Shown in pieces: positions 45,294 through 53,919 of a stretch of DNA of 64,000 bases (its first letter is position 1; each line of letters opens with the position of its first letter). Source of the stretch: Myxosarcina sp. GA_180221_E-2-1-MAG-40_15 (GTDB lineage: Bacteria > Cyanobacteriota > Cyanobacteriia > Cyanobacteriales > Xenococcaceae); NCBI GenBank assembly GCA_020692205.1, contig JAIMKV010000004.1, forward strand, positions 1 to 64,000, read 5' to 3'. Position numbers and translations under genes: made by a program. The notes beneath the pieces are model-generated. The model was given only the letters and a program-made list of their open reading frames with translations. It did not search any database and was not told the DNA's origin.

Positions 45294-46334
45294 ATGACTA
45301 AAAAACATTTATACACGCTGCTAATCTGTTTTGCCCTAATTGCGGTAATTGTGCCTCAAGTTCTCAGTTCTTCAGCTAATTGTAGCTACAATCCCGAAGC
45401 CTATCAAGGCTTGTCAATGGCAAGCTTAGCTCAGGAATTAACTAATACAGGATTGATTGGCAGAATTCATGGTGCAGCAGGGGAAACTCAGATGTATGTC
45501 ATGGCGGTGCGTGAACCAAGTAATTTTTTTAGTCAGCGAGAATTTTCTTTAATAGCCAAAGATCGGCAAACCGAGTCAGCGTTAAACCAACTCAATCGTC
45601 ACGATCTAGTCTGTATCCAGGGCGAGTTAATCGCCAATCCTAGTCCACAAGAACACATTGTCTTAAGTTCGGTTCAAGTTTTAGAATCTTGGACGCAGCC
45701 AGAAGGTTTTCTCCCTTACCAAAGACAGCCAGATATCCCCGCAGAATTAAAGCAGCGAACCAGCATCATCGGTAAAGTACACGCCATTGGCGCAGCAGGC
45801 AAAATCTTAGTGATCGAATATCAGGATGCTATAGTTCCTATTTTTGTCTTGGCAACAGAATATAGCCAGAATTTATATCGGGGAGACATCGTTAAACTTA
45901 CCTATCAGATTCAACAAGATCCTCAAAGACCATTGCATCTTCAATTAGATACTACAGTAGAACAACCCATAGAGGTAATGGATGCGATCGCAGCCTGGAA
46001 TGGTCAGCCTAAAATCTTCTCAGGGAATTTAGTTAAGTTTCCCCAAAGTCCTCAACTTAAATTTGATGTCTATGCCATGGAAGTAAATACCCAGGGAATT
46101 AAACGCTACTTCACTTTGATCAACTTTGAAAATATGGCAGAATTTGCCAAAATTCGCCAAAAGCTAGCAAATATTTGGGATAAAAACGCAGCAACCGCTG
46201 TATCTGGCAGAAATATGCTGATTAATCCCGAAGTTACCATTGAAGCTACTGGTTTAGGCAATATCATTTCTCCAGAACAAGCAAATCCGCAAATTTTGTT
46301 AGAAAGTGCCGCACAGGTGCGACAGCTTAATTAG
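45294..46334 (+). CDS. exported hypothetical protein
   Basis: I do not recognise this 346-residue protein. It starts with a signal peptide or N-terminal anchor (LYTLLICFALIAVIVPQVLSS). The rest is soluble and beta-rich, with two segments that look alike (GLIGRIHGAAGETQMYVM and SIIGKVHAIGAAGKILVIE), hinting at repeated OB-like units. It is probably periplasmic or on the outside of the inner membrane. Its neighbours give no functional clue. Confidence 0.7.
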   Translation: MTKKHLYTLLICFALIAVIVPQVLSSSANCSYNPEAYQGLSMASLAQELTNTGLIGRIHGAAGETQMYVMAVREPSNFFSQREFSLIAKDRQTESALNQLNRHDLVCIQGELIANPSPQEHIVLSSVQVLESWTQPEGFLPYQRQPDIPAELKQRTSIIGKVHAIGAAGKILVIEYQDAIVPIFVLATEYSQNLYRGDIVKLTYQIQQDPQRPLHLQLDTTVEQPIEVMDAIAAWNGQPKIFSGNLVKFPQSPQLKFDVYAMEVNTQGIKRYFTLINFENMAEFAKIRQKLANIWDKNAATAVSGRNMLINPEVTIEATGLGNIISPEQANPQILLESAAQVRQLN

Positions 46335-46346
46335 GCTCTAAGCTAA

Positions 46347-47711
46347 TTACGGCACAGTTTCTAGGGATGTACTGATTTGCTGGCTTAAACTGCGCTGCAT
46401 CTTTAACATTTGCCAACCAAGATAAATTACCAAGGCAAACATATAGACAGTGAGAGCAAGCCACAACAAATCGACGCTACCCAAATACCAGGCAGAAGTA
46501 ACTACAGGCAGAAAAACTAGAAAAAAAGCAATCAACGAAGCATTACGCAAGACTGCACCTGCTTTTAAACCGATAAAATAGGCTTCTAGCATAAAGGCGA
46601 TCGCAGTCAGACTCAACAGAGGCAACAACCACACGGTATATTGAGTAATTTCCTGATTGATTTCTTGGTGACTGGTGAGCAAGCCAAATAATGTCTGCGG
46701 AAACAGCAAGCACGCCAGGGCAAACATTAAAGCAATCGGTAAGCTATTGATAATTGCTGTTGTCATCAGTGGCATGAGTTTATTGAGTTCTCCCTTGCCT
46801 TGGAAATTACCAATTAAAGTTTGAGTTGTCATGCCAATTCCTTGAATAGTAAACTGACTTAACAGCGCGATTTGCAACAATAGTCCATTCTCGGTGAGCA
46901 ACTCGGTGCTAATCCCAGCACTAAGATTAGTAAAAATAGCGTAAGCAGAAATTAAAGTTAAAAAGCGAATTAAAATATTAGCCTTAAGAGTTACCGCACT
47001 CTGTAATGCCTGAGGTTCTAAAACTTGTGGTAATAACTGTTTACAATCTTGCCAGTTGATCGTCATGGCGATCGCAATTAAGCCAACCAATAAAGCCAAA
47101 TATTGACTAAGGGCGGTAGCTAAACCCGCCCCCATACTTGCCCAACCCCAGCGCAAGATCATCAGGTAGTCTAATAAGACGTTGGAGCCATTAGCGACCG
47201 CGGAAATCAACAGCACTGTGCCATTTTTTTCTCTGCCTAAAAACCAGCCAATCAACACAAAGTTCAGCAATACCGCAGGAGCACCCCAGATCCTAGCGTT
47301 GAAGTATGCTACCCCAGCCATTTCGGTATCTTGGGTGCCAGATAAAATGAAAAATCCTAGCTTTTGAATTGGATACTGTAGCAGCAGAATCACTAAAGCG
47401 ATCGCTATGGCAATTAAGCTACTGCGTAAACCTGCTAACAAAACCCCGTCACGATCATCTTGGCCTACGGCTTGTGCCGTCATGGCATTAGTACTATTAC
47501 GTAGAAACTTCAGAATACGATAAAGGTAGTCAAACAAAATACTTGCCAAAATCACCCCAGCTAATTGTTTTAAATCTGATAAATGTCCCAAAAAAGCCGT
47601 ATCACATAATCCAGCCAAAGGAACCATCATATTAGATAAAACGCTTACGGTAGCCAATCGATAGAAGCGGGGTAAAAAGCTACGGAGTTGATTTTGATTT
47701 ATAGCAGACAT
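46347..47711 (-). CDS. MATE family efflux transporter (DinF-like)
   Basis: The 454-residue protein has about 12 membrane helices and the MATE layout: MMVPLAGLCDTAFLGHLSDLKQLAG near the N-terminus, QAVGQDD and a mirrored second half beginning near GMTTQTLIGNFQGKG. The sequence resembles DinF more than NorM. It probably exports organic cations or drugs using a sodium or proton gradient. It is convergent with the exported hypothetical gene and divergent from the EamA gene, which is 125 bases away. Confidence 0.9.
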   Translation of the reverse strand: MSAINQNQLRSFLPRFYRLATVSVLSNMMVPLAGLCDTAFLGHLSDLKQLAGVILASILFDYLYRILKFLRNSTNAMTAQAVGQDDRDGVLLAGLRSSLIAIAIALVILLLQYPIQKLGFFILSGTQDTEMAGVAYFNARIWGAPAVLLNFVLIGWFLGREKNGTVLLISAVANGSNVLLDYLMILRWGWASMGAGLATALSQYLALLVGLIAIAMTINWQDCKQLLPQVLEPQALQSAVTLKANILIRFLTLISAYAIFTNLSAGISTELLTENGLLLQIALLSQFTIQGIGMTTQTLIGNFQGKGELNKLMPLMTTAIINSLPIALMFALACLLFPQTLFGLLTSHQEINQEITQYTVWLLPLLSLTAIAFMLEAYFIGLKAGAVLRNASLIAFFLVFLPVVTSAWYLGSVDLLWLALTVYMFALVIYLGWQMLKMQRSLSQQISTSLETVP

Positions 47712-47836
47712 GAATTAGTCAGATGCTCGAATACAGAGTTCAAAGCTAGTTGAGGCAGTAATCATACTCTACTCTCAGATGCTATGGTTAAGATCAAATT
47801 AAGCAAACTTAAATATCTAATTAACCTCAAATTAAC

Positions 47837-48808
47837 TTGAATAAAAATATTCTTTTAACCTCTCATGAAATTAATCATTCATCTCAAAGCAAGCTGATTA
47901 AAGATGTCGTAAGTTTAGGAATTTTAACTATCGCCGTCATTGCTTTGGCTTTCTCGCCTATATTAACCAAACTCAGCGAAATAGAACTTAGCCCTACTGC
48001 AACTATCTTCAATCGGCTCTGGATAGCCACGATGATTACGGGTTGTTGGCAACTCACTAAAACTCCCGCAAAATTCAAGCAAATTCCTTTATCAAAATCT
48101 AGTTTTGATGTCACACTAGGTTTATTAATTCTAGCTAGTCTTTGTGCGACTGCTTCTGCCGTCTTGTGGGCAATATCTTTGACTCAAACTAGTGTTGCTA
48201 GTTCAACTGTACTGCGTAGTCTTACTCCTTTGTTTATTAGTTTGGGGGCATGGTTAATTTTAAAACAAAGCTTTAATCGTCAATTTATTCTCGGCATGAT
48301 CTTAGCAACGATTGGCGGAATGACAATTGGCTGGGATGATCTACAGTTGGGTACAGCTCATTTGCTTGGTGATGGCATTGCTCTATTTTCTGCCGCCCTG
48401 CATGGAGCAAATATCTTGATTATCGGCTACCTACGCGATCGCGATTGTACTACTAACCGAGTACTACTCTGGCGATGTGCTTGCGGTACGTTGATGGTTT
48501 TGCCCGTGGTTTGCTTGACAGATACGCAAATCTTACCAATTTCCTGGTCAAGCTGGTTAATTGTAATTGCCTTGGCAGTTATTTGTCAGACTTGGGGACA
48601 GGGTTTACTTGTCTACAGTCTCAAACAGTTTTCTGCTAGTTTTGTCGGCATATTTGCCCTGTTAAAACCATTAATTACCGCCCTGCTAGCTTGGATTATA
48701 TTTGCCGAAGCAATCAGCGTTACTAGCGCTATAGCTTTAGTTTTAATTTCAATTGGCATCTATTGGGCAAAATCCAGCGAATCTTTAATACCAGAGCCAG
48801 CTAATTAA
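47837..48808 (+). CDS. EamA/DMT family transporter
   Basis: The 323-residue protein has ten predicted membrane helices in two EamA repeats. The first includes FSPILTKLSEIELSPTATIFNRLW, and SSTVLRSLTPLFISLGAWLILKQSF closes it. The second starts near GDGIALFSAALHGANILIIG and ends ALLAWIIFAEAISVTSAIALVL. These are drug/metabolite exporters of unknown substrate. The start is TTG at 47837, as no ATG gives the first helices in frame. Confidence 0.88.
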   Translation: MNKNILLTSHEINHSSQSKLIKDVVSLGILTIAVIALAFSPILTKLSEIELSPTATIFNRLWIATMITGCWQLTKTPAKFKQIPLSKSSFDVTLGLLILASLCATASAVLWAISLTQTSVASSTVLRSLTPLFISLGAWLILKQSFNRQFILGMILATIGGMTIGWDDLQLGTAHLLGDGIALFSAALHGANILIIGYLRDRDCTTNRVLLWRCACGTLMVLPVVCLTDTQILPISWSSWLIVIALAVICQTWGQGLLVYSLKQFSASFVGIFALLKPLITALLAWIIFAEAISVTSAIALVLISIGIYWAKSSESLIPEPAN

Positions 48809-48870
48809 TCTCCAGTCGCCTTGCCAATTTAGCTAACGAATACCCAAGCAAGTGCGATCGCTCCTTCAAC

Positions 48871-49743
48871 TCAGTCAATCTGAGAATGCCTTCTTGCCCG
48901 TATTTTTGAACCATACATCCGCGTATAAACATGGGTAAATTCTGCGCCTAATAAAACAATTTGGGCTGAATAATATACCCAAGCCAGGAAGACAATTAAA
49001 GAGCCAGCAGCACCATAGGCTGAGCCTAGACTGCCTCTACTAATGTATACACCGAGTAAGAATTTACCGAATAAAAATAACAGGGCGGTAATTACTGAGC
49101 CAACTATAACATCTTTCCAGGCGATCTTCGCATCGGGAACATATTTGAACATCAGGCAAAATAGAAAAGTCATTAAGCCCAAAGAAACAACAAAATCCAA
49201 ATTTTCCCACAGAATTGCCGAACCAGGGAGAAAGTCAGTTCGATACTTACTTAAGGCAGAGACAACAGCGCTAAGTACCAAAGACAGAATTAACAAAAAC
49301 CCGATCGCCAATACCATTAAAAAAGAAGAGATCCGCTTGCGAATAAATATCCCAATACCTCGCCCTGGCTGTGGTTTAACTTTCCAAACTGTATTTAAAG
49401 CATCTTGCAGTTGGGCAAAAATTCCCGAAGCACCAAGGAGCAAAACTGCAATACTAATTAAGGAAGCTATCCCCCTAATTTCTGGCTGACTAATATTATT
49501 TAGTGCCAACAAAATTGGTTTAACCCCATCTTCTCCGACTAAATCGGTAAGCTGATCGGTAATTTGATCCTGTGCTGTTTGCTGCCCAAAAAAAGCCCCC
49601 GCAATAGCGATCGCAATTACCAGTAAGGGTGAAATCGAAAAAACCGTGTAATAGGCTAAGGCTGCTGCGATACGAGATGCTTTGTCTTCCTGCCACTGTT
49701 TAAAAGTTTCTTGGAGTAATCTCCTGACTTTACGTAAGTTCAT
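48871..49743 (-). CDS. YihY/BrkB family membrane protein
   Basis: The 290-residue protein has six predicted membrane helices. YYTVFSISPLLVIAIAIAGA, a hallmark of the YihY/virulence factor BrkB family, lies near residue 31, and GSLGSAYGAAGSLIVFLAWVYYSAQIVLLGAEFTHVY closes the domain near the C-terminus. It was once called RNase BN, but that activity belongs to another protein. The true role of the family is unsettled. It is convergent with the EamA gene. Confidence 0.9.
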   Translation of the reverse strand: MNLRKVRRLLQETFKQWQEDKASRIAAALAYYTVFSISPLLVIAIAIAGAFFGQQTAQDQITDQLTDLVGEDGVKPILLALNNISQPEIRGIASLISIAVLLLGASGIFAQLQDALNTVWKVKPQPGRGIGIFIRKRISSFLMVLAIGFLLILSLVLSAVVSALSKYRTDFLPGSAILWENLDFVVSLGLMTFLFCLMFKYVPDAKIAWKDVIVGSVITALLFLFGKFLLGVYISRGSLGSAYGAAGSLIVFLAWVYYSAQIVLLGAEFTHVYTRMYGSKIRARRHSQID

Positions 49744-49918
49744 TAATTTTTGCGATTTTTAATCACCTAAAGTACGCTCTTGTTGTTTTTTATCAAGGAA
49801 ATATTAAGCATTAAGCACTTCGTATCAAGATTCCATTAATTCAAGCTCAGTATAATGCTCTAAGTAAAAATGCGTAATAACATAGGTGTATTCCTCAAGT
49901 TTCAACTAATGAGCCTTC

Positions 49919-50665
49919 ATGAAATTTAAAAATTTGTCTTGGAGTATTTGTACAATTTGCGTCATATTTGCGCCGTTTTTAAATACCAAAGTAAGTGTAA
50001 GTGAACCTGGCAATAATACCCAAGTCAATCGTGATAAATTCTTGGGCAAAAATCCCAGCTTTGCCTACGCTCAAGATATTACCCATAAGTTGCTCGGCTC
50101 AAGAATAATTACTCAATTTACGCCTAAAAATAGCCAAGGTCAAAACATTGAACTGAATAAGCTAGCTTCAAGTTTAGGATATGATCATTTTAATTGGGTA
50201 AACTATGTCGAAACAGACCCTTATGGCATTACCAATAAATTGGGGCAGCAGGTACATACACCATATAACGATCCTCCCAAAGGTGGATACCATTATGATG
50301 CAGCAGACGAGCTACCTTTTTACTGGGATTTAGTAGAGTGCGATCGCTGTCAACCACGCCATCACTTTCAAAATCCTAGTAATCTAAGTCAATTTGAACT
50401 AGTCTTTCAAGACTCTCCCGCAGATTATCGCCTGCAACCAGGAGAAGCGATCGTGTTTATCACTAATTTAGTGGGAGTCAAACAATATGATCCGAGCCAG
50501 CAGACAGCAGAATGGGAAATTTTGCACACTTTTCGCTGGAAACTGACTAACCCTCATCCTCATTTCAGCCAAGCATCTCTTGTCGATTTAGAGGTTAATT
50601 TAAGTGATTTATCACCATTATTAGTTAGTAAAATGCAGCAAGATGGAGCAGTATTACGTTATTAA
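49919..50665 (+). CDS. exported hypothetical protein
   Basis: I do not recognise this 248-residue protein. It begins with a signal peptide (LSWSICTICVIFAPFLNTKVSVSE). The mature part is soluble, with HTPYNDPPKGGYHYDAAD, PFYWDLVECDRCQPRHHF and several His and Cys that could bind metal. Such a pattern of His and CxxC might suit a metalloprotein, but no family is recognised. Confidence 0.6.
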   Translation: MKFKNLSWSICTICVIFAPFLNTKVSVSEPGNNTQVNRDKFLGKNPSFAYAQDITHKLLGSRIITQFTPKNSQGQNIELNKLASSLGYDHFNWVNYVETDPYGITNKLGQQVHTPYNDPPKGGYHYDAADELPFYWDLVECDRCQPRHHFQNPSNLSQFELVFQDSPADYRLQPGEAIVFITNLVGVKQYDPSQQTAEWEILHTFRWKLTNPHPHFSQASLVDLEVNLSDLSPLLVSKMQQDGAVLRY

Positions 50666-50718
50666 AACTTTTATTTAAATGATAATCATAATTTGGCTAA
50701 CTTAAACAAAGTCCTGGA

Positions 50719-51207
50719 TTAATCTAATGGTTTAACACTTATAGTTTCAGGCATACCAAACATTTTCCACGTATCGTTATGTTTTCTAATAGTTTGTATC
50801 GAAATACCTATATTATCTTGAAATTCTGCACCGCCAACCTCCTTAGTTATTTGAGTGGTTTTTACTTTTGCTTCTGTCTGAGAAAACTCAACAATTTCTA
50901 AACTATTAAACTTGACATCTAAATCATAAATTTCCCAAACAAATTCGATCGCAGCAATTATTTGTTCTCTATTAGGAGAGTCAGGATGAACAATAGATTC
51001 ATAGCCTTGCACATCTTCTGATTGAGAAATTTTTGCTATTTTTAAGAAGAATGAAACAATAGAATCAAGAGTCTTGCGATCGGTATTTTGGGTCGATTTA
51101 ACTTTTATATCTATTTGGGCGATCGCAGTTAAATTAGCTAAACTTATACACAATGCTGATGTAGCAATAGTTAAGCTGAGGCGATTTATTTTTTGCAGTA
51201 AATTCAT
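50719..51207 (-). CDS. exported hypothetical protein
   Basis: This 162-residue protein starts with a signal peptide (LTIATSALCISLANLTAIAQ). The mature part has a helix-then-strand order (SFFLKIAKISQ ... EVDS-like YESIVHP ... NIGISIQTIRKHNDTWKMFG) that recalls NTF2-like folds. The fold call is tentative. It lies tail-to-tail with the exported protein gene at 49919. Confidence 0.55.
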   Translation of the reverse strand: MNLLQKINRLSLTIATSALCISLANLTAIAQIDIKVKSTQNTDRKTLDSIVSFFLKIAKISQSEDVQGYESIVHPDSPNREQIIAAIEFVWEIYDLDVKFNSLEIVEFSQTEAKVKTTQITKEVGGAEFQDNIGISIQTIRKHNDTWKMFGMPETISVKPLD

Positions 51208-51292
51208 TGACTAAAAACAGCTTGAGATTCTTTTGATATAAATAAGATTAATATGCTACATATCGTCGCACTATGCAAGTATCCTATTGCTG

Positions 51293-51334
51293 CTTAATTT
51301 CCAATTTTGATTACTTAATTTCCAATTTTGATTA
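51293..51334 (+). repeat. 21-bp tandem duplication
   Basis: The unit CTTAATTTCCAATTTTGATTA occurs twice in direct succession. The second copy includes the stop codon of the downstream asparaginase-type gene on the minus strand, so it marks a recent slip or duplication. Confidence 0.75.
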
Positions 51335-52294
51335 CTTACTACCTAATTGACAACCAACTAAATCCTGATTATTCCAGTTAAGCGTATCACCAATCTTTTG
51401 GCCATCATGATAGGCAGCTAAGATCACCTCGCTAGTTTTACCCCAGGAAATAGTGCCGTCGGCAGCGATCGCAATTGCCCCTAAATCACGTTTACGGCTA
51501 CGAGATTCAATCATCGACTTTTGCATCGCCTCGCCTAGGGACATGCCATCAGTAACGCGGATCACAATTTTGGCAGCTAAACATTCATCCATAATATCTT
51601 CGCCGATGCCCGTACAGCTTACTCCAGCAGAGGCATCAGCATAATTACCAGCAGGCATGGCTGAATCGCTAACTCGACCGATTCTTTCCAAACCTTTGCC
51701 TCCCGTAGACGTTCCTGCGGCAATTTTACCGTTACAGTCTAGTGCTACTACGCCGATTGTACCTTTGCGGGGTTCATGAATTAATGCCTGTTCGGCAACT
51801 ACTCCCGCCATCTCCTTATCAAAGTTCTCATCTCGTTCTTGGATCCATTCTTGGAGACGAATTTCGATTAGCGGATCATATACAGGGACATGTAGTTCTC
51901 TTAGTAATTCTCCAGTACCACAATCTGAGATCACGCGATCGCTTTCTCCCTGCAAAAACTTGGCTAATTCAATCGGATGCCTAACGCGAGAGACATTAAT
52001 TATGCCACTAAAGCGTTGTCTGAAGCCATCCATCAAAGCAGCACTCATGCGGATTTGACCATCAGACTGTAAAACTGAACCCGTACCCGCATTAAAGGTT
52101 GGCTGATTTTCTAGTAGCTGACATCCCATAACTACAGCATCGACGGCACTACCGCCATAAGAGAGCAAATCATAAACTTCTTCAACCACAGAATGAAGTG
52201 CTTGTCTAACTTTAGCTTCTCCTGCTGCGCTTTTTATATGACCTCCTGCGCCACCGTGAATGATTAACTTGGGCTGTACTTGGTTAACAGACAT
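51332..52294 (-). CDS. isoaspartyl peptidase / L-asparaginase (plant type)
   Basis: The 320-residue protein is an Ntn-hydrolase precursor. It begins KLIIHGGAGG, and the self-cleavage site is in RKGTIGVVALD, whose Thr becomes the N-terminal nucleophile. Later it has AGTSTGGKGLERIGRVSDSA and AGVSCTGIGEDIM. It splits beta-aspartyl dipeptides and asparagine, helping in protein repair and in cyanophycin breakdown in cyanobacteria. Cyanophycinase genes are not adjacent. Confidence 0.92.
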   Translation of the reverse strand: MSVNQVQPKLIIHGGAGGHIKSAAGEAKVRQALHSVVEEVYDLLSYGGSAVDAVVMGCQLLENQPTFNAGTGSVLQSDGQIRMSAALMDGFRQRFSGIINVSRVRHPIELAKFLQGESDRVISDCGTGELLRELHVPVYDPLIEIRLQEWIQERDENFDKEMAGVVAEQALIHEPRKGTIGVVALDCNGKIAAGTSTGGKGLERIGRVSDSAMPAGNYADASAGVSCTGIGEDIMDECLAAKIVIRVTDGMSLGEAMQKSMIESRSRKRDLGAIAIAADGTISWGKTSEVILAAYHDGQKIGDTLNWNNQDLVGCQLGSK

Positions 52295-52348
52295 AATAAT
52301 GTTATTGACGGTTACTTAATTAATATTTTTAGGTCTTTTAGTCTGAGA

Positions 52349-52519
52349 CTATTTTGTTGCCGATTCGCGATCGACAGACTGCTTACGACGGCGACAACGA
52401 TCCGAACAGTATTTAACATCATCCCAGCATTTCTCCCACTTTTTACGCCAGGTAAAGGGGCGATCGCATACCAAGCAAACTTTAGTCGGCAGATCTGATT
52501 TCTTGCGCTGTCGAGCCAT
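52349..52519 (-). CDS. DUF2256 domain zinc-ribbon-like protein
   Basis: A 56-residue protein is encoded from the ATG at 52519. It has [20 protein letters not shown] followed by [11 protein letters not shown]. The four Cys of CLVC and CSDRC and the RPFTWRKKW core match DUF2256, a small family presumably binding one zinc. It is 55 bases upstream of the isoaspartyl peptidase gene on the same strand. Its role is unknown. It is short and easily missed. Confidence 0.85.
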   Translation of the reverse strand: MARQRKKSDLPTKVCLVCDRPFTWRKKWEKCWDDVKYCSDRCRRRKQSVDRESATK

Positions 52520-52701
52520 TTTCAAAAGATCAAGAATTAGGGATTAGGGATAAAAGATCAAAAGCATAACATCATTATTCCTCATAGGCCATCAAGAATG
52601 CTAATTATAAAGTACTTTTTGAATGAACTTTAACTTTAATCAGCGAAGAAGAAAAGTTTAAGATGAACGAAGCCAATTCAAATTAGGTGTAGTTTAAACA
52701 G

Positions 52702-53484
52702 ATGAGTCAAAATCTGTTAGCAAATATTCGGATCGTGTTAGTCGAACCTGCGGGAGCGTTGAACCTAGGCTCGATCGCCAGAATTATGAAAAATATGGGA
52801 TTAACTAAACTAGTACTGGTCAATCCTCAATGCGATCGCCATGACGAATCAGCCAGGCTGATGGCGGTTCACGCGGCGGATGTTTTAGCCAATGCCCAAA
52901 TTGCTAGTAGTTTACCTGCTGCATTAGCTGGATGTCATCAAGCGATCGCGACTACGGTTCGCTCTCGCAGTGTCCCAATTAAGCTTGAATCTCCTTCCAT
53001 AGCGCTGCGTTGGTTACTAAAGCCTGATGTTCAATCTGCTTTGATCTTTGGTGCAGAAGAACGAGGTTTAAGTAACGCTGAACTAAAGTTTGCCCAAAGG
53101 TTTGTGTGCATCGAGTCAAATCCTGATTACCCCTCGCTCAATCTGGCTCAAGCCGTTGCTGTTTGCGCCTATGAACTCTATCAAGCCTGGCTAAAAATCG
53201 ACCGTAGTTCTCAACCGTTAATCGTACCCCAACCCCAGGCAGCGATCGCTTCTACGCCGACTAACGCGCCAATCGAAGTATTAGAAAATTATTATCAAGA
53301 TTTAGAGGCGATGCTACTGGAAATTGGTTATTTATATCCTCATACTGCTGCGGTCAAAATGGAAAAATTTCGTCGCTTATACAATAAGGCTAATTTACAG
53401 ACAGAAGAGATAGCTATGCTACGAGGCATTTTGCGTCAAATTCGCTGGGCAAAACGCAATCAATCAAGCTCACCTAATAATTAA
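52702..53484 (+). CDS. trmJ: tRNA/rRNA 2'-O-methyltransferase, TrmJ family
   Basis: The 260-residue SpoU-type protein begins NIRIVLVEPAGALNLGSIARIMKNMGL, with the knot motif FGAEERGLSN and SLNLAQAVAVCAYELYQAW. These are the SPOUT knot motifs that bind SAM. TrmJ methylates position 32 of several tRNAs. The C-terminal tail (ALLEIGYLYPHTAAVKMEKFRRLYNKANL and IRWAKRNQ) fits TrmJ rather than TrmL. The gene is alone on its strand here. Confidence 0.9.
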   Translation: MSQNLLANIRIVLVEPAGALNLGSIARIMKNMGLTKLVLVNPQCDRHDESARLMAVHAADVLANAQIASSLPAALAGCHQAIATTVRSRSVPIKLESPSIALRWLLKPDVQSALIFGAEERGLSNAELKFAQRFVCIESNPDYPSLNLAQAVAVCAYELYQAWLKIDRSSQPLIVPQPQAAIASTPTNAPIEVLENYYQDLEAMLLEIGYLYPHTAAVKMEKFRRLYNKANLQTEEIAMLRGILRQIRWAKRNQSSSPNN

Positions 53485-53743
53485 TTCATGATCAACACCA
53501 GTATTGATACACGATTTTCTTAGATAAATCAGTAATTTTATCGGTGTAATTTAACCGAGAAACACTACATACTGTTTATGTTCGCCAATTAGACCGTGAG
53601 TAACTTAAACAACGAATGTGGATATCTAGATAAAGTTTTAAGTTTTCTTAGAATACGGAATTTTTAAGCGATATCAGCTAGCATCTTTTTTGCTTACCAT
53701 TGGAATGGATTAGTATGAGATGAAATCGCTAATTAGAGCGAAT

Positions 53744-53885
53744 CTGGCTTTGTCACGGACATCTCACGCGCCTGGGGTAAACTCAGGCGGCGTGTCCTTC
53801 TCAATCGGGCCACAAAGTAGTTGCGTTGAGGAGTTATTTCAAACCTGTTTAACCCCGTCATCTATAGCCAGAGTCATCTCTGACT
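53744..53885 (+). ncRNA. candidate structured RNA or leader with pseudoknot
   Basis: The stretch is closed by CTGGCT (53744-53749) and AGCCAG (53866-53871). Inside are GGACA/TGTCC, CGCCTG-loop-CAGGCG (53769-53789) and ACAAAG, which can pair next to the outer stem. The hairpin's loop, GGGGTAAAC (53774-53782), is complementary to GTTTAACCCC (53847-53856) with one bulge, suggesting a pseudoknot. CAGAG-TCAT-CTCTG (53869-53882) follows. I cannot name a family. It could be a leader of the downstream gene or a separate RNA. Confidence 0.35.
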
Positions 53886-53919
53886 TCGTTAATTTTTAAT
53901 TGTTTTCCAGGAGTTGAGA

